Positions 29,242 through 38,221 of a stretch of DNA of 64,000 nucleotides are shown piece after piece; the stretch's first letter is position 1, and each line of letters begins with the position of its first letter. A program made the translations under genes and the position numbers. Source of the stretch: Alphaproteobacteria bacterium. GTDB taxonomy: Bacteria > Pseudomonadota > Alphaproteobacteria > Micropepsales > Micropepsaceae. The notes under the pieces were generated by a model. The model saw only the letters and a list, made by a program, of their open reading frames with translations. It did no database searches and was not told the DNA's origin. Where the stretch lies: positions 62,001-126,000 of the forward strand of contig JAJPHG010000041.1 in NCBI GenBank assembly GCA_021325375.1. Direction: 5' to 3'.

Positions 29242-30827
29242 ATTCTTCCGACGTCGTCATCATCGGGGCCGGGCATAACGGCCTGGTCTGCGCCTTCTAT
29301 CTCGCGCGCGCCGGCATGAAGGTGACCGTGCTGGAGCGGCGCGGCGTCGTCGGCGGCGCGGCGGTGACGGAGGAGTTTCATCCCGGATTCCGCAATTCGG
29401 TCGCGAGCTACACCGTCTCGCTGCTCAACCCGAAGATCATCGCCGACATGGACCTTAGCGGAAACGGGCTGCGCGTCGTCGAGCGGCGGCTGCAGAATTT
29501 CCTGCCGCTCAACGATCATGAATACCTCGAGACCGGCGGCGCGCGCACCAAAGAGAGCGTCGCGAAATTCTCCAACAAGGACGCCGAGATGCTCGGCCCC
29601 TACAACGACCGGATCGGCGAGATCGCCGATCTGGTGCGCGGGCTGATGCTCGCCACGCCGCCGAACGTGACCGAGGGCGGCTGGCTCGGTGCGATCCCCG
29701 AACTCTTGAAGGCCGCGGGCCAGGGAAGCCCGTTCGCGAAGCTCTCGATGCCGGCGCGGCGTGACCTCTTGGCGCTGTTCGCGCAATCGGCGGGCGACTA
29801 TCTGGGCGGCTGGTTCGAGAGCGCGCCGATCAAGGCGGCTTACGGCTTCGACGGCGTCGTCGGCAATTACGCCAGCCCGTTCACGCCCGGCTCGGGCTAT
29901 GTGCTGCTGCATCACGTGCTGGGCGAAGTGAACGGCAAGAAGGGCGCGTGGGGTCACGCCATCGGCGGTATGGGCGCGATCACCCAGGCGATGGCGAAGG
30001 CCTGCGCCGCGCTCGGCGTCGACATCCGCACCGATGCGCCGGTGAAAGAGGTGATCGTCGAGGGCGGCCGCGCGGTCGGCGTCGCGACCGAGAAAGGCGA
30101 CGTGTTCCGCGCGAAGATGATCGCCTCGAACCTCAATCCCAAGCTCTTGTTCCTCAAGCTCGTCGACAAGGGCGTGCTACCCAACGATTTCCGCGAGCGC
30201 ATCGAGCACTACCGCTGCGGCTCGGGCACGTTCCGCATGAACGTCGCGCTCAGCGAGCTGCCGCGCTTCACCTGCAAGCCGGAAGACGGCGATCACATGA
30301 CGGCGGGCATCATCATCGCGCCGAGCCTCGACTACATGGACCGCGCCTACATCACCGCGCGCGAGCACGGCTGGTCGACGGAACCGATCGTGGAGGTACT
30401 GATCCCATCGACGCTCGACGACAGCCTCGCGCCGAAGGGCCAGCACGTCGCCAGCATGTTCTGCCAGCAGGTCGCGCCGGAGCTTCCGGGTGGTCGCTCC
30501 TGGGACGACGCGCGCGAGGAAGTCGCCGACCTGATGATCGCGACGGTGGACAAGATGGCGCCGGGGTTCAAAGCCTCGGTCGTCGGCCGCCAGATCCTTT
30601 CGCCACTCGACCTCGAACGCACCTTCGGCCTGATCGGCGGCGACATCATGCACGGCGTCTTGAGCCTGGATCAGCTCTATTCAGCACGCCCCGTGCTCGG
30701 CCACGGCAACTACCGCTCGCCGGTACCCGGACTCTATATGTGCGGCTCCGGCACCCACCCCGGCGGTGGCGTCAGCGGCGCACCGGGGCACAATGCGGCG
30801 CGGGAGATGATCCGGGATAGAAGGTAG
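29238..30827 (+). CDS. FAD-dependent oxidoreductase, phytoene-desaturase/PYROXD2-like
   Basis: 529 residues. The dinucleotide fold VVIIGAGHNGLVCAFYLARAG opens the protein, followed by TVLERRGVVGGAAVTEEFHPG. The C-terminal FAD contact is YMCGSGTHPGGGVSGAPGHN, highly characteristic of the CrtI-type family that includes mitochondrial PYROXD2. Carotenoid genes are absent nearby, so a carotenoid substrate is not supported. ATGA overlap with mtgA places it in the same operon. A downstream palindromic element probably ends the unit. Confidence 0.82.
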   Translation: MNSSDVVIIGAGHNGLVCAFYLARAGMKVTVLERRGVVGGAAVTEEFHPGFRNSVASYTVSLLNPKIIADMDLSGNGLRVVERRLQNFLPLNDHEYLETGGARTKESVAKFSNKDAEMLGPYNDRIGEIADLVRGLMLATPPNVTEGGWLGAIPELLKAAGQGSPFAKLSMPARRDLLALFAQSAGDYLGGWFESAPIKAAYGFDGVVGNYASPFTPGSGYVLLHHVLGEVNGKKGAWGHAIGGMGAITQAMAKACAALGVDIRTDAPVKEVIVEGGRAVGVATEKGDVFRAKMIASNLNPKLLFLKLVDKGVLPNDFRERIEHYRCGSGTFRMNVALSELPRFTCKPEDGDHMTAGIIIAPSLDYMDRAYITAREHGWSTEPIVEVLIPSTLDDSLAPKGQHVASMFCQQVAPELPGGRSWDDAREEVADLMIATVDKMAPGFKASVVGRQILSPLDLERTFGLIGGDIMHGVLSLDQLYSARPVLGHGNYRSPVPGLYMCGSGTHPGGGVSGAPGHNAAREMIRDRR

Positions 30828-30836
30828 GTATCTTCA

Positions 30837-30967
30837 ACCCTCCCCTTGAGGGAGGGTCGAAAAAATCGAGCGCAGCGAAGATTTTTTCGGGGAGGGGTGA
30901 GCCGTCTGCGCCATACCCCTCCCCGAAAAATGCTTCGCATTTTTCGACCCTCCCTCAAGGGGAGGGT
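30837..30967. repeat. Intergenic palindromic element, second copy
   Basis: Perfect 24-bp terminal inverted arms (ACCCTCCCCTTGAGGGAGGG and its complement, each ending with TCGA) at 30837-30860 and 30944-30967. The inside folds again through CCCCTCCCCGAAAAA / TTTTTTCGGGGAGGGG and AAATGCGAAGCATTT. Same family as 19583-19705. Confidence 0.85.
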
Positions 30968-31011
30968 CGTCATTCTTGACAGCCCATGACTCAAAACCTC
31001 TCATCCCTCGC

Positions 31012-32925
31012 ATGGATCAACCGCAGCAAACCGGCACGCTCTCCACCGCGCTCGCGAACGCCACGAAGCTGCTCGGCGTGCGCCCCGCCCTCGCCGAGGA
31101 GCAGGCGGGCGAGATCCTGAAAGTCGTCCCTGGCGAGCCGCGCGCGCTGCTGCTGCTGGGGCGCGCGCGTTGGGCGCAGGGCAACGACGCGGGCGCGCGG
31201 CAGGTGCTGGAGCCGCTCGTGCGCAAGCATCCCGGTCTCGCCGACGCGCATTACGCGCTGGGCGAGATATTGAGCGCGCGCGGCGAGGACGCGGCGGCCG
31301 ACCGCGCCTATGCGCGCGCGCTGAAAGCCTCGACGCGCAATCCCAAGCTCGTCGAGGCGGCAGCGGCGCTCTGCGACAACCGCCTCGCGGTCGCGGAGCG
31401 GCTGTTGCGCGATTATCTGAAAAACCGCCCCACCGACATCGCGGCGATCCGCATGCTGGCGGAGACCGGCGCGCGGCTCGGCGCCTATCAGGACGCGGAG
31501 ACGCTGCTCAGGCGCGCGATCGAGCTGTCACCGGGCTTCACCGCCGCACGCCACAACCTCGCGATGGTGCTGCACCGCCAGCAGAAATCGCTCGACGCCA
31601 TCGCCGAAATCGACGTCCTGCTCAAAAGCGATCCGCGCAATCCCGGCTATCGCGCGCTGCGCGCGGCGGCGCTGGTGCGCATCGGCGAGTTCGAGCAGGC
31701 GATCGCGGCTTACGAGTCGCTGCTCAAGGACTGCCCCACCCTTTCCAAGGGCTGGATGAGCTACGGCCACACGCTCAAGACCGTCGGCCGCCAGGGCGAT
31801 TCAGTCGCTGCTTATCGCAAGAGCCTCGGCCTCGAGCCCGGCCTCGGCGAGACGTGGTGGAGCCTTGCGAACCTCAAGACCTTCCGCTTCACGGCGGACG
31901 ACACGGCCGCGATGCGCAAGCAGATCGCGCGAAGCGACATCGAGGACGAGGACCGCTTCCACCTCCATTTCGCGCTCGGCAAGGCGCTGGAGGACGAAGG
32001 TCTCTACGAAGAATCCTTCGAACAATACCGCCTCGCCAACGCGCTGCGCCGCAAATCCGTGAAATATGAGCCGGAGGCGCTGAGCGATCACCTGCGCCGC
32101 ACGCGCGCGACGTTCACGCCGGAGTTCTTCGCGTCGCGGCGCGGCACGGGAAGCGAGGCCCGCGATCCGATCTTCGTCGTCAGCATGCCGCGCGCGGGCT
32201 CGACGCTGATCGAGCAGATCCTGTCCAGCCATTCCCAGGTGGAAGGCACGATGGAGCTGTCCGACATCGCCTCGCTCGCGCGCGGGCTCGACGGCCACAC
32301 GCTGCACCGCGCGCAGAGCCGCTATCCCGAGCTGCTCGCCGATATCGAGCCCGCGCGCCTGCGGGAGATCGGCGAGGACTATCTCGCGCGCACCCGCGTG
32401 CATCGCAAACTCGGCCGACCGTTCTTCGTCGACAAGATGCCGAACAATTTCCTGCATGTGGGCTTTATCCATCTGATCCTGCCCAATGCCAGGATCATCG
32501 ACGCGCGGCGCCATCCGATGGCGTGCTGCCTGTCCAACTTCAAGCAGCATTTCGCGCGCGGCCAGACCTTCAGCTACGACCTCGGCGATCTCGGCCGCTA
32601 TTGGCGCGACTATGCGGGCCTGATGGCGCATTTCGACGCCGTGCTGCCCGGCCGCGTGCATCGCGTCCTGTACGAGGACATGGTCGCCGAGCCGGAAGCG
32701 CAGATCCGCCGCCTGCTCGACCATTGCGGGTTGCCGTTCGAGGAGCAGTGCCTGCGCTTCTACGAAACCGAGCGCGCGGTGCGCACCGCCAGCTCCGAAC
32801 AGGTGCGCCAGCCGATCTTCACTGACGGCGTCGAGCAATGGCGCCGGTTCGAGCCGTTGCTGGGGGAGTTGAGGGACGCGCTCGGCGATGCGGTCGAGAC
32901 GTATCCGGGTATGGCGGAATTTTGA
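31012..32925 (+). CDS. TPR repeat protein with C-terminal sulfotransferase domain
   Basis: 637 residues. The first 360 are TPR repeats (LLLGRARWAQGNDAGARQVL, HYALGEILSARGEDAAADRA, AYESLLKDCPTL). The C-terminal 280 form a PAPS-dependent sulfotransferase-like domain: 5'-phosphosulfate loop VSMPRAGSTLIEQILSSH, FVDKMPNNFLHVGFIHLILP and IDARRHPMACCLSNF (3'-phosphate region). This fusion is common in alphaproteobacteria and planctomycetes; acceptor unknown, probably protein or glycan. The ATG at 31012 is used; an upstream TTG would add 12 residues. It starts right after a repeat element. Confidence 0.85.
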   Translation: MDQPQQTGTLSTALANATKLLGVRPALAEEQAGEILKVVPGEPRALLLLGRARWAQGNDAGARQVLEPLVRKHPGLADAHYALGEILSARGEDAAADRAYARALKASTRNPKLVEAAAALCDNRLAVAERLLRDYLKNRPTDIAAIRMLAETGARLGAYQDAETLLRRAIELSPGFTAARHNLAMVLHRQQKSLDAIAEIDVLLKSDPRNPGYRALRAAALVRIGEFEQAIAAYESLLKDCPTLSKGWMSYGHTLKTVGRQGDSVAAYRKSLGLEPGLGETWWSLANLKTFRFTADDTAAMRKQIARSDIEDEDRFHLHFALGKALEDEGLYEESFEQYRLANALRRKSVKYEPEALSDHLRRTRATFTPEFFASRRGTGSEARDPIFVVSMPRAGSTLIEQILSSHSQVEGTMELSDIASLARGLDGHTLHRAQSRYPELLADIEPARLREIGEDYLARTRVHRKLGRPFFVDKMPNNFLHVGFIHLILPNARIIDARRHPMACCLSNFKQHFARGQTFSYDLGDLGRYWRDYAGLMAHFDAVLPGRVHRVLYEDMVAEPEAQIRRLLDHCGLPFEEQCLRFYETERAVRTASSEQVRQPIFTDGVEQWRRFEPLLGELRDALGDAVETYPGMAEF

Positions 32926-32953
32926 GCAGCACGAATCAAAATTAGCCGCCTTC

Positions 32954-33037
32954 GTCATGGCCGCCCTCGTGGCGGCCATCCATACTCCCTGGTCTCGCAG
33001 TGAGTTTATGGATGGCCGGGACAAGCCCGGCCATGAC
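32954..33037. repeat. Dispersed palindrome (GTCATGGCCG family)
   Basis: Outer arms GTCATGGCCG and CGGCCATGAC surround an inner GCGGCCATCCATACTCCC / TTTATGGATGGCCG inverted pair. It lies between the sulfotransferase stop and the TonB receptor promoter region. A related unit is at 25860-25887. Confidence 0.75.
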
Positions 33038-33172
33038 GATGGGGCTACCGAATCACGTCGTCCGGTGTTGCGGAATTCACACTCCTTCGCAGTTGCGAAA
33101 CCGCTCGCCTTGACAGGGGTGCGACGGCGGCATGACATGTCCACGGGCAGTATTCTTTTTGAGGGGATTTGC

Positions 33173-35551
33173 ATGAGCGGGATCGGAACTGCGCGCGGCG
33201 TGTTCCTTTCGACATTGCTGGCGTCGACGGCGCTGACCACGGTGGCGTTCGCGGCCGACAGCGGCGGCATCGAGACCGTCGTGGTGACGGCCGAAAAGCG
33301 CACCGAGAACATGCAGCACGTGCCCATCGCCATCCAGGTGCTGGGCACGCAGAAGATCGAGGAGCTCCACATCCAGAGCTTCACCGACTACGCGGCGATG
33401 CTGCCGAGCGTCTCCTTCTCGCCCAACGCGGCGGGCGGCGGGTTGAACGATCCGGGCTTCGCCAACGTCTATTTCCGCGGCATCACCTCGGGCAATGACG
33501 GCAACCATTCCGGCTCGGAGCCCAGCGTCGGCATCTATCTCGACGAGCAGCCCATCACCACGATCGGCGGCGCGCTCGACATCCACACCTACGACATCGC
33601 GCGCGTGGAAGCCCTGGCCGGTCCGCAAGGCACGCTCTACGGCGCGAGCTCGGAAGCGGGCACGATCCGCGTCATCACCAACAAGCCCGATCCGTCGGGC
33701 TTCTCGGCCGCATACGACGCCGAGGTCAACGACATCGACCATGGCGGCATCGGCGGCACGGGCGAAGGCTTCATCAACATCCCGCTGTCCGATCATGCCG
33801 CGATCCGCATCGTCGGCTGGGACGAGCATGACGCGGGCTATGTCGACAACATCGCGGGCACCGACGCCGCGGCCGGCATCGTCAACGGCGTGCGCACCTA
33901 TCCCGTCGGCAACATCTCGGTCTCCAACGCGCCGTTCCTGAAGAAGGACGAGAACGACACCGACATCTTCGGCGGCCGCGCCGCGCTCAAGATCGACCTC
34001 AACAACAACTGGACGATCACGCCCTCCTTCATGGGCCAGAAGACCGAGGCGCACGGCTCCTACGCGTTCAACCCCGCGGCCGGCGACCTCGACGTCATCA
34101 AGTTCGGCCCCGAATACTCCAACGACAGCTGGTACCAGGCGGCGCTGACCATCGAGGGAAAGATCGCCAATCTCGATCTCACCTATGCCGGCGCCTATAT
34201 GGGCCGCCACATCCATTCGGTGCTGGAATATTCGGACTATTCGTTCTTCTACGACCAGTATTACGGCCAGTACATCGTCAACAACGCCGGCAACCTCATC
34301 GACCCGGCGCAGACGATCATCGGCAAGGACTACTTCACCAAGAACAGCCAGGAGCTGCGCGTCACCTCGCCCGCGAGCGACCGTTTCCGCTACACCGCCG
34401 GCCTGTTCTACGAGCAGCAGACGCATGCGATCTTCCAGGACTATACGATCAAGGACCTCGCCCAGAACCTGTGGGTGCCGGGCTTCGCGGACACGATCTG
34501 GCTGACGCAGGAATGGCGCGTCGATACCGACTATGCCGCGTTCGGCGAGGCCTCGTTCGACATCCTGCCCAACCTGACGCTGACCGCGGGCGGGCGCCTG
34601 TTCGAATCCGACAATTCGCTGCGCGGCTATTTCGGCTACAGCGACCAGTACGACAACGACGTCGGCTCCACCTCGGGCATGATCGGCTGCCCCGATCCGA
34701 CGGCCGATCATATCTGCCAGAACCTGAACAAGAAGACCGACGCGCACGGCTTCACGCACAAGGTCAATCTGAACTGGCAGGTCGACGACGACCGCATGCT
34801 CTATTTCACCTGGTCGACGGGCTTCCGTCCCGGCGGCGTGAACCGCATCGCGCTCGTCACCGACCAGCCCTACAGGCCCGACTTCCTCACCAATTACGAG
34901 GTCGGCTGGAAGACGAGCTGGTTCGACAACACGCTGCGCTTCAACGGCGACGTGTTCCTGGAGAACTGGAAGGACTTCCAGTTCTCGTTCCTGGGACCGA
35001 ACTCCGTCACCGTCATCGCCAATGCCGGCCAGGCGCAGAGCAAGGGCATCGAGGGCCAGCTCGACTGGCGCGCCACCCAGGACCTGACGCTCAGCGGATC
35101 GGCCGCCTTTACCGACGCGCACCTCACCCAGCCCTATTGCAAGGACCCGACCGACTGCGCCGCCGCCGGCTCGCTGCAGGCGCCCAACGGCCAGCAGCTT
35201 CCGATCACGCCGAAGTTCAAGGCCAACGCGACCGGGCGCTACAATTTCGACGCCTTCGGCTGGCCGTCCTACGTCCAGGCCACGGTGATGTACAACGGCA
35301 GCTCGTGGAACGACCTGCGCACCGTCGAGCGCGACATCCTGGGCAAGAACCCGGCCTACACGGTCGCGAACTTCTCCTTCGGGGTGGCGCGCGACAATTG
35401 GACGGCGGACATCCTGCTCGAGAACGCGTTCGACGAGCGCGCCAATCTCTACCGCTACTCGGAGTGCACGCCCGGCGTCTGCGGCGCGGAGCCCTACATC
35501 ATCTCCAACCAGCCCAGGACGATCGCGTTCAAGGTCGGGCAGAAATTCTAA
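33173..35551 (+). CDS. TonB-dependent receptor
   Basis: 792 residues with signal peptide (FLSTLLASTALTTVAFAADS). TonB box region ETVVVTAEKRTENMQHVPIA, plug domain (FRGITSG, GIYLDEQPIT, RVEALAGPQGTLYGASSEAG) and a 22-strand-type barrel ending in PRTIAFKVGQKF with a terminal Phe. It belongs to the large class of sphingomonad/caulobacter-like receptors for carbohydrates or other small molecules; substrate not inferable. GAGGGGATTTGC precedes the ATG. The last 23 bp overlap the convergent aquaporin gene. Confidence 0.93.
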   Translation: MSGIGTARGVFLSTLLASTALTTVAFAADSGGIETVVVTAEKRTENMQHVPIAIQVLGTQKIEELHIQSFTDYAAMLPSVSFSPNAAGGGLNDPGFANVYFRGITSGNDGNHSGSEPSVGIYLDEQPITTIGGALDIHTYDIARVEALAGPQGTLYGASSEAGTIRVITNKPDPSGFSAAYDAEVNDIDHGGIGGTGEGFINIPLSDHAAIRIVGWDEHDAGYVDNIAGTDAAAGIVNGVRTYPVGNISVSNAPFLKKDENDTDIFGGRAALKIDLNNNWTITPSFMGQKTEAHGSYAFNPAAGDLDVIKFGPEYSNDSWYQAALTIEGKIANLDLTYAGAYMGRHIHSVLEYSDYSFFYDQYYGQYIVNNAGNLIDPAQTIIGKDYFTKNSQELRVTSPASDRFRYTAGLFYEQQTHAIFQDYTIKDLAQNLWVPGFADTIWLTQEWRVDTDYAAFGEASFDILPNLTLTAGGRLFESDNSLRGYFGYSDQYDNDVGSTSGMIGCPDPTADHICQNLNKKTDAHGFTHKVNLNWQVDDDRMLYFTWSTGFRPGGVNRIALVTDQPYRPDFLTNYEVGWKTSWFDNTLRFNGDVFLENWKDFQFSFLGPNSVTVIANAGQAQSKGIEGQLDWRATQDLTLSGSAAFTDAHLTQPYCKDPTDCAAAGSLQAPNGQQLPITPKFKANATGRYNFDAFGWPSYVQATVMYNGSSWNDLRTVERDILGKNPAYTVANFSFGVARDNWTADILLENAFDERANLYRYSECTPGVCGAEPYIISNQPRTIAFKVGQKF

Positions 35552-36221
35552 GGCGTTGGGCTGGCCGGAAAAGCCAGCCCAATATGCCATAGGCGGCGAC
35601 CGCGGCAAGAAACTGGGCCGCGACGAACGGCACCGCGGAATGGGGCGCGATGCCGGCGAAACTGTCGGTCATCGTCCGGGCGAAGGTCACCGCCGGATTC
35701 GCGAAGGACGTCGACGCCGTGAACCAATACGCGGCCGTGATATAGAGGCCGACGAGCTGGGCGGCCGCGTTCGGAACATAGCGGGCCGTGCCTGCGATCG
35801 TCGCCATGAGCCCGAAGGTGGCCACGAACTCCGCCAGCCATTGCGCGGGACCATCGCGCAGCTTCGTGGACAGTTCGACGACGGGCATCGCGAACATGGC
35901 ATGCGCTACCCACACGCCGGCGAGCGCGCCGACGAGCTGAGCGGCCACGTAAAGGGCGCCCGTGCGCGGCGCGATCTCGCGTCGCAATGCGAGAAAGAGC
36001 GTCACCGCGGGATTGAAATGCGCGCCGCTGATGGGGCCGAGAATGCTGATGAGCACGACCAGCGCCGCCCCCGTGGCCAGACTGTTGGCCAACAGCGCGA
36101 CGGCGGCGTTCCCGCCCGCCAGGCGCTCGCCCATGATGCCGCTGCCGACCACCGCCGCCAGCAGAAAGGCGGTGCCCATCGCTTCCGCGACGAGCCGCCG
36201 GCTCATCCCGAACGCGGGCAT
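35529..36221 (-). CDS. aqpS: Aquaglyceroporin of the ars operon (AqpS-like)
   Basis: 230 residues, six transmembrane segments and two NPA half-helices: GAHFNPAVTLFLAL and SFANPAVTFARTM. It is the distal gene of an arsR-arsI-arsC-aqpS operon with its start 1 bp from the arsC stop. In Sinorhizobium AqpS lets arsenite made by ArsC leave the cell down its gradient, replacing an ArsB or Acr3 pump. No efflux pump is present in this operon, consistent with that model. Confidence 0.85.
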   Translation of the reverse strand: MPAFGMSRRLVAEAMGTAFLLAAVVGSGIMGERLAGGNAAVALLANSLATGAALVVLISILGPISGAHFNPAVTLFLALRREIAPRTGALYVAAQLVGALAGVWVAHAMFAMPVVELSTKLRDGPAQWLAEFVATFGLMATIAGTARYVPNAAAQLVGLYITAAYWFTASTSFANPAVTFARTMTDSFAGIAPHSAVPFVAAQFLAAVAAYGILGWLFRPAQRLRISARP

Positions 36222-36749
36222 TCAGGCCTGCGCCTTGGCGTCAGCCGTCCGCCCGATCTCGTCCAGCTTCCTCTTGAGCGACATGCGGTCCAGGCCGCGC
36301 ACGGGCAGATTGGCGAACAGCTCGATGCGCCGTTGCAGCATCAAATAGGCTTCGCGGAACGCGGCCGCGATCTCGGCTTCGGTGCCTTCCGCGGCGGCCG
36401 GATCCGGCACGCCCCAATGCGCCGTCATCGGCTGGCCGGGCCAAACCGGGCAGACCTCGTTCGCGGCGTTGTCGCAAACCGTGAATACGAAATCCAAGAC
36501 CGGCGCATCGGGTGTCGCGAATTCCTCCCAGCGCTTGGAGCGAAGTCCGTTCGTGGAATAACCAAGCCGCTCAAGCAGACCGAGCGCTTGCGGATGCACG
36601 GCGCCTTTCGGCTGTGACCCCGCCGAAAAGGCCATGAACTTGCCCTTGCCGATCCTGTTCAAGATCGCCTCGGCCAGGATCGAGCGCGCCGAATTTCCGG
36701 TGCAGAGGAACAGCACGTTGTATGGGCGATCGGGCTGCGCGTCGCGCAT
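36222..36749 (-). CDS. arsC: Arsenate reductase, low-molecular-weight phosphatase type
   Basis: 175 residues. The catalytic P-loop VLFLCTGNSARSILAEAIL carries the nucleophilic Cys and Ser/Arg of the LMW tyrosine phosphatase fold; DPAAAEGTEAEIAAAF holds the later Asp-Pro. A further Cys (TVCDNAANEVCP) could serve the disulfide cascade. It reduces arsenate to arsenite. Its ATG overlaps the arsI stop by one base (TGATG), so translation is coupled. The 175-residue length with a C-terminal extension is typical of operon-borne alphaproteobacterial ArsC. Confidence 0.88.
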   Translation of the reverse strand: MRDAQPDRPYNVLFLCTGNSARSILAEAILNRIGKGKFMAFSAGSQPKGAVHPQALGLLERLGYSTNGLRSKRWEEFATPDAPVLDFVFTVCDNAANEVCPVWPGQPMTAHWGVPDPAAAEGTEAEIAAAFREAYLMLQRRIELFANLPVRGLDRMSLKRKLDEIGRTADAKAQA

Positions 36750-37201
36750 CAGCAGCACTTCGTCTTGGCGGCCGGCGCGCGGCACGGGGCCGCGCCCGGC
36801 GCCGCTTCGATCTTCGGCTCGTCCTCACCGTATGTCACAGATTCGCCGAAGGTGAAGAACGTCTCCCAGCGCAGGCCCGTCGGATCGTTCACCCAGGCCT
36901 TGTTGGACTGCGCGTAGCAGCAGGTCGTGGCTTCCTGGTCGCGCGTCGTCTCGCCCGCCGCCTTCAGCCGCCCGGAGAGCTCGCGCAGCTCGCCGTCGCT
37001 CTCGACCTGGATGCCCAGATGGTCGACACCGCTCGCGCGTCCCTCGTGCGCGCTGATCGCGAAGTTCACGCGCGGGTCGTCGAGCATCCATTTGGCGTAG
37101 TCCGCCTTGACGACCGAAGGCCCGGCCGCGAACAACGTCGAATAGAAGCCGATGGACGTCTCCAGATCATCCACGGCGACGTGAACGTGCAGGCGTTTCA
37201 T
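36749..37201 (-). CDS. arsI: ArsI/CadI-family glyoxalase-fold protein, probable organoarsenical C-As lyase
   Basis: 150 residues of vicinal-oxygen-chelate fold. KRLHVHVAVDDLETSIGFYS supplies the first metal His; GVDHLGIQVES the second; GLRWETFFT the Glu. The vicinal thiol pair needed to bind methylarsenite is visible as ATTCCYAQSNKAW, and the C-terminus ends in KTKCC. ArsI cleaves the C-As bond of trivalent methyl- or aryl-arsenicals using Fe(II) and oxygen. It lies between arsR and arsC with short overlaps on both sides. CadI-type annotation is the alternative name for the same family. Confidence 0.85.
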   Translation of the reverse strand: MKRLHVHVAVDDLETSIGFYSTLFAAGPSVVKADYAKWMLDDPRVNFAISAHEGRASGVDHLGIQVESDGELRELSGRLKAAGETTRDQEATTCCYAQSNKAWVNDPTGLRWETFFTFGESVTYGEDEPKIEAAPGAAPCRAPAAKTKCC

Positions 37202-37544
37202 GTTTGCCTCCGGTGTTGCAGCATGACGCGACCTTTGCCAGCGGCGCGCAGATCTCGGCGCGGCCGCCGCAGCAATCCTCGGTGAGGAACACCAGAAGAT
37301 CGCCCATCGCCTCGAAATCCACGCAATAGATGATCGACCTGCCCTCGCGCCGCGCGCGGACGAGCCCGGCATTGGCGAGCACGAGAAGCTGCGCCGACAT
37401 CGTGTTCGCGGGCGTGTCCAGCTTCCGCGCGATGTCGCCCGCCGCCAGCCCCTGCGGTCCCGCCTTCACGAGCAGCCGGAACACGGCAAGCCGTCCCTCC
37501 TGGGCAATAGCGGACAAGCGGCGGATGGCGACGTCGGAGTTCAT
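37167..37544 (-). CDS. arsR: ArsR-family metalloregulatory repressor
   Basis: 125 residues. Winged helix: IRRLSAIAQEGRLAVFRLLV, then DIARKLDTPANTMSAQLLVL (recognition helix) and ARREGRSIIYCVDFEAM (wing). Cys residues EDCCGGRAEICAPL and VASCCNTGG at the C-terminus can form the As(III) site, as in the C-terminal type of ArsR. Its 3' end overlaps arsI by 35 bp. An inverted repeat ATATTTC...GAAATAT overlaps its start codon region and is the probable operator, giving autoregulation of the whole operon. Confidence 0.9.
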   Translation of the reverse strand: MNSDVAIRRLSAIAQEGRLAVFRLLVKAGPQGLAAGDIARKLDTPANTMSAQLLVLANAGLVRARREGRSIIYCVDFEAMGDLLVFLTEDCCGGRAEICAPLAKVASCCNTGGKHETPARSRRRG

Positions 37545-37572
37545 ATTTCAATGATTCCGGAAATATTGGAAT
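37543..37572. promoter_or_regulatory. Probable ArsR operator
   Basis: Overlapping inverted repeats ATATTTC-N10-GAAATAT (37543-37566) and ATTCC-N9-GGAAT (37554-37572) at the 5' end of arsR. The AT-rich composition fits the known ArsR-type operators. Confidence 0.65.
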
Positions 37573-38221
37573 AAGTCAAGACACCCTAATGTCATGGTCC
37601 GCGAATGCGGGCCACCCAGGTGACGTCTTGAGTGAAGGAAAGAAAATTCACGCGGAGACGCGGAGTCGCGGGGGAAGAAAAGATCTCCGCGTCTCCGCGT
37701 GAGCCCTTATGGATTGTGGACAATCCACCTGGGTAGCCCGCACTCGCGAGCCATGACATCTATTTTTTTGGCACCTACGTTCAGAACATCCGTACACTGA
37801 TTATCTGTCATAAATTTTCCCGCGCGAACCTCTTGAACCTGTGATTGCAGACACGATATCTCACGCGTGTCGATTGTGAGAGGAAGCGGTTTGCGAGGAA
37901 TTTCCCACGACCCTCGGCGCGGCGCTGCGATGGTGCTGCTGCGAGGCGGGCATGGGCACAGACAGGGCAAGGGTGTCAGGTCCATGCGCACCCGCGCCGG
38001 ATGAGGACGAGTAGCGGTTAGTGGTGTCCCGAACGGGACGGGCGGCAACGTCGAATGAGCTGTTCGACCCGGAAACGCGAAACATCCCTCCAGCGAAGCC
38101 CGTGGCGGAGCCGATGTGCCGTACGTCGTCGCTTGACTGCGATGGCGGGCGGCGGCGGAGGCTTCGAACCGGCTGGCCCTCGGGAACGTGCATCGCACAC
38201 GCGCCCGTGGGCTTTGCCGCG
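37573..38221. other. Non-coding region with nested palindromes; remainder unassigned
   Basis: 649 bp between arsR and the beta-propeller gene. 37591-37757 is a large nested palindrome, described separately. From about 37770 to 38220 no reading frame has a start, ribosome site and GC3 pattern that persuade me. A Ser/Thr/Asn-rich minus-strand frame covering 37861-38319 overlaps the propeller gene and looks accidental. A decayed gene or structured RNA remains possible. Confidence 0.4.
37591..37757. repeat. Nested inverted repeat (outer 32-bp and inner 18-bp arms)
   Basis: The outer arms begin GTCATGGTCCGCGAATGCGG (37591-37622) and, inverted, lie at 37726-37757 with about 28 of 32 positions matching. 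The inner arms TCACGCGGAGACGCGGAG (37648-37665) and CTCCGCGTCTCCGCGTGA (37685-37702) are perfect. It looks like one repeat family inserted inside another. Confidence 0.8.
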
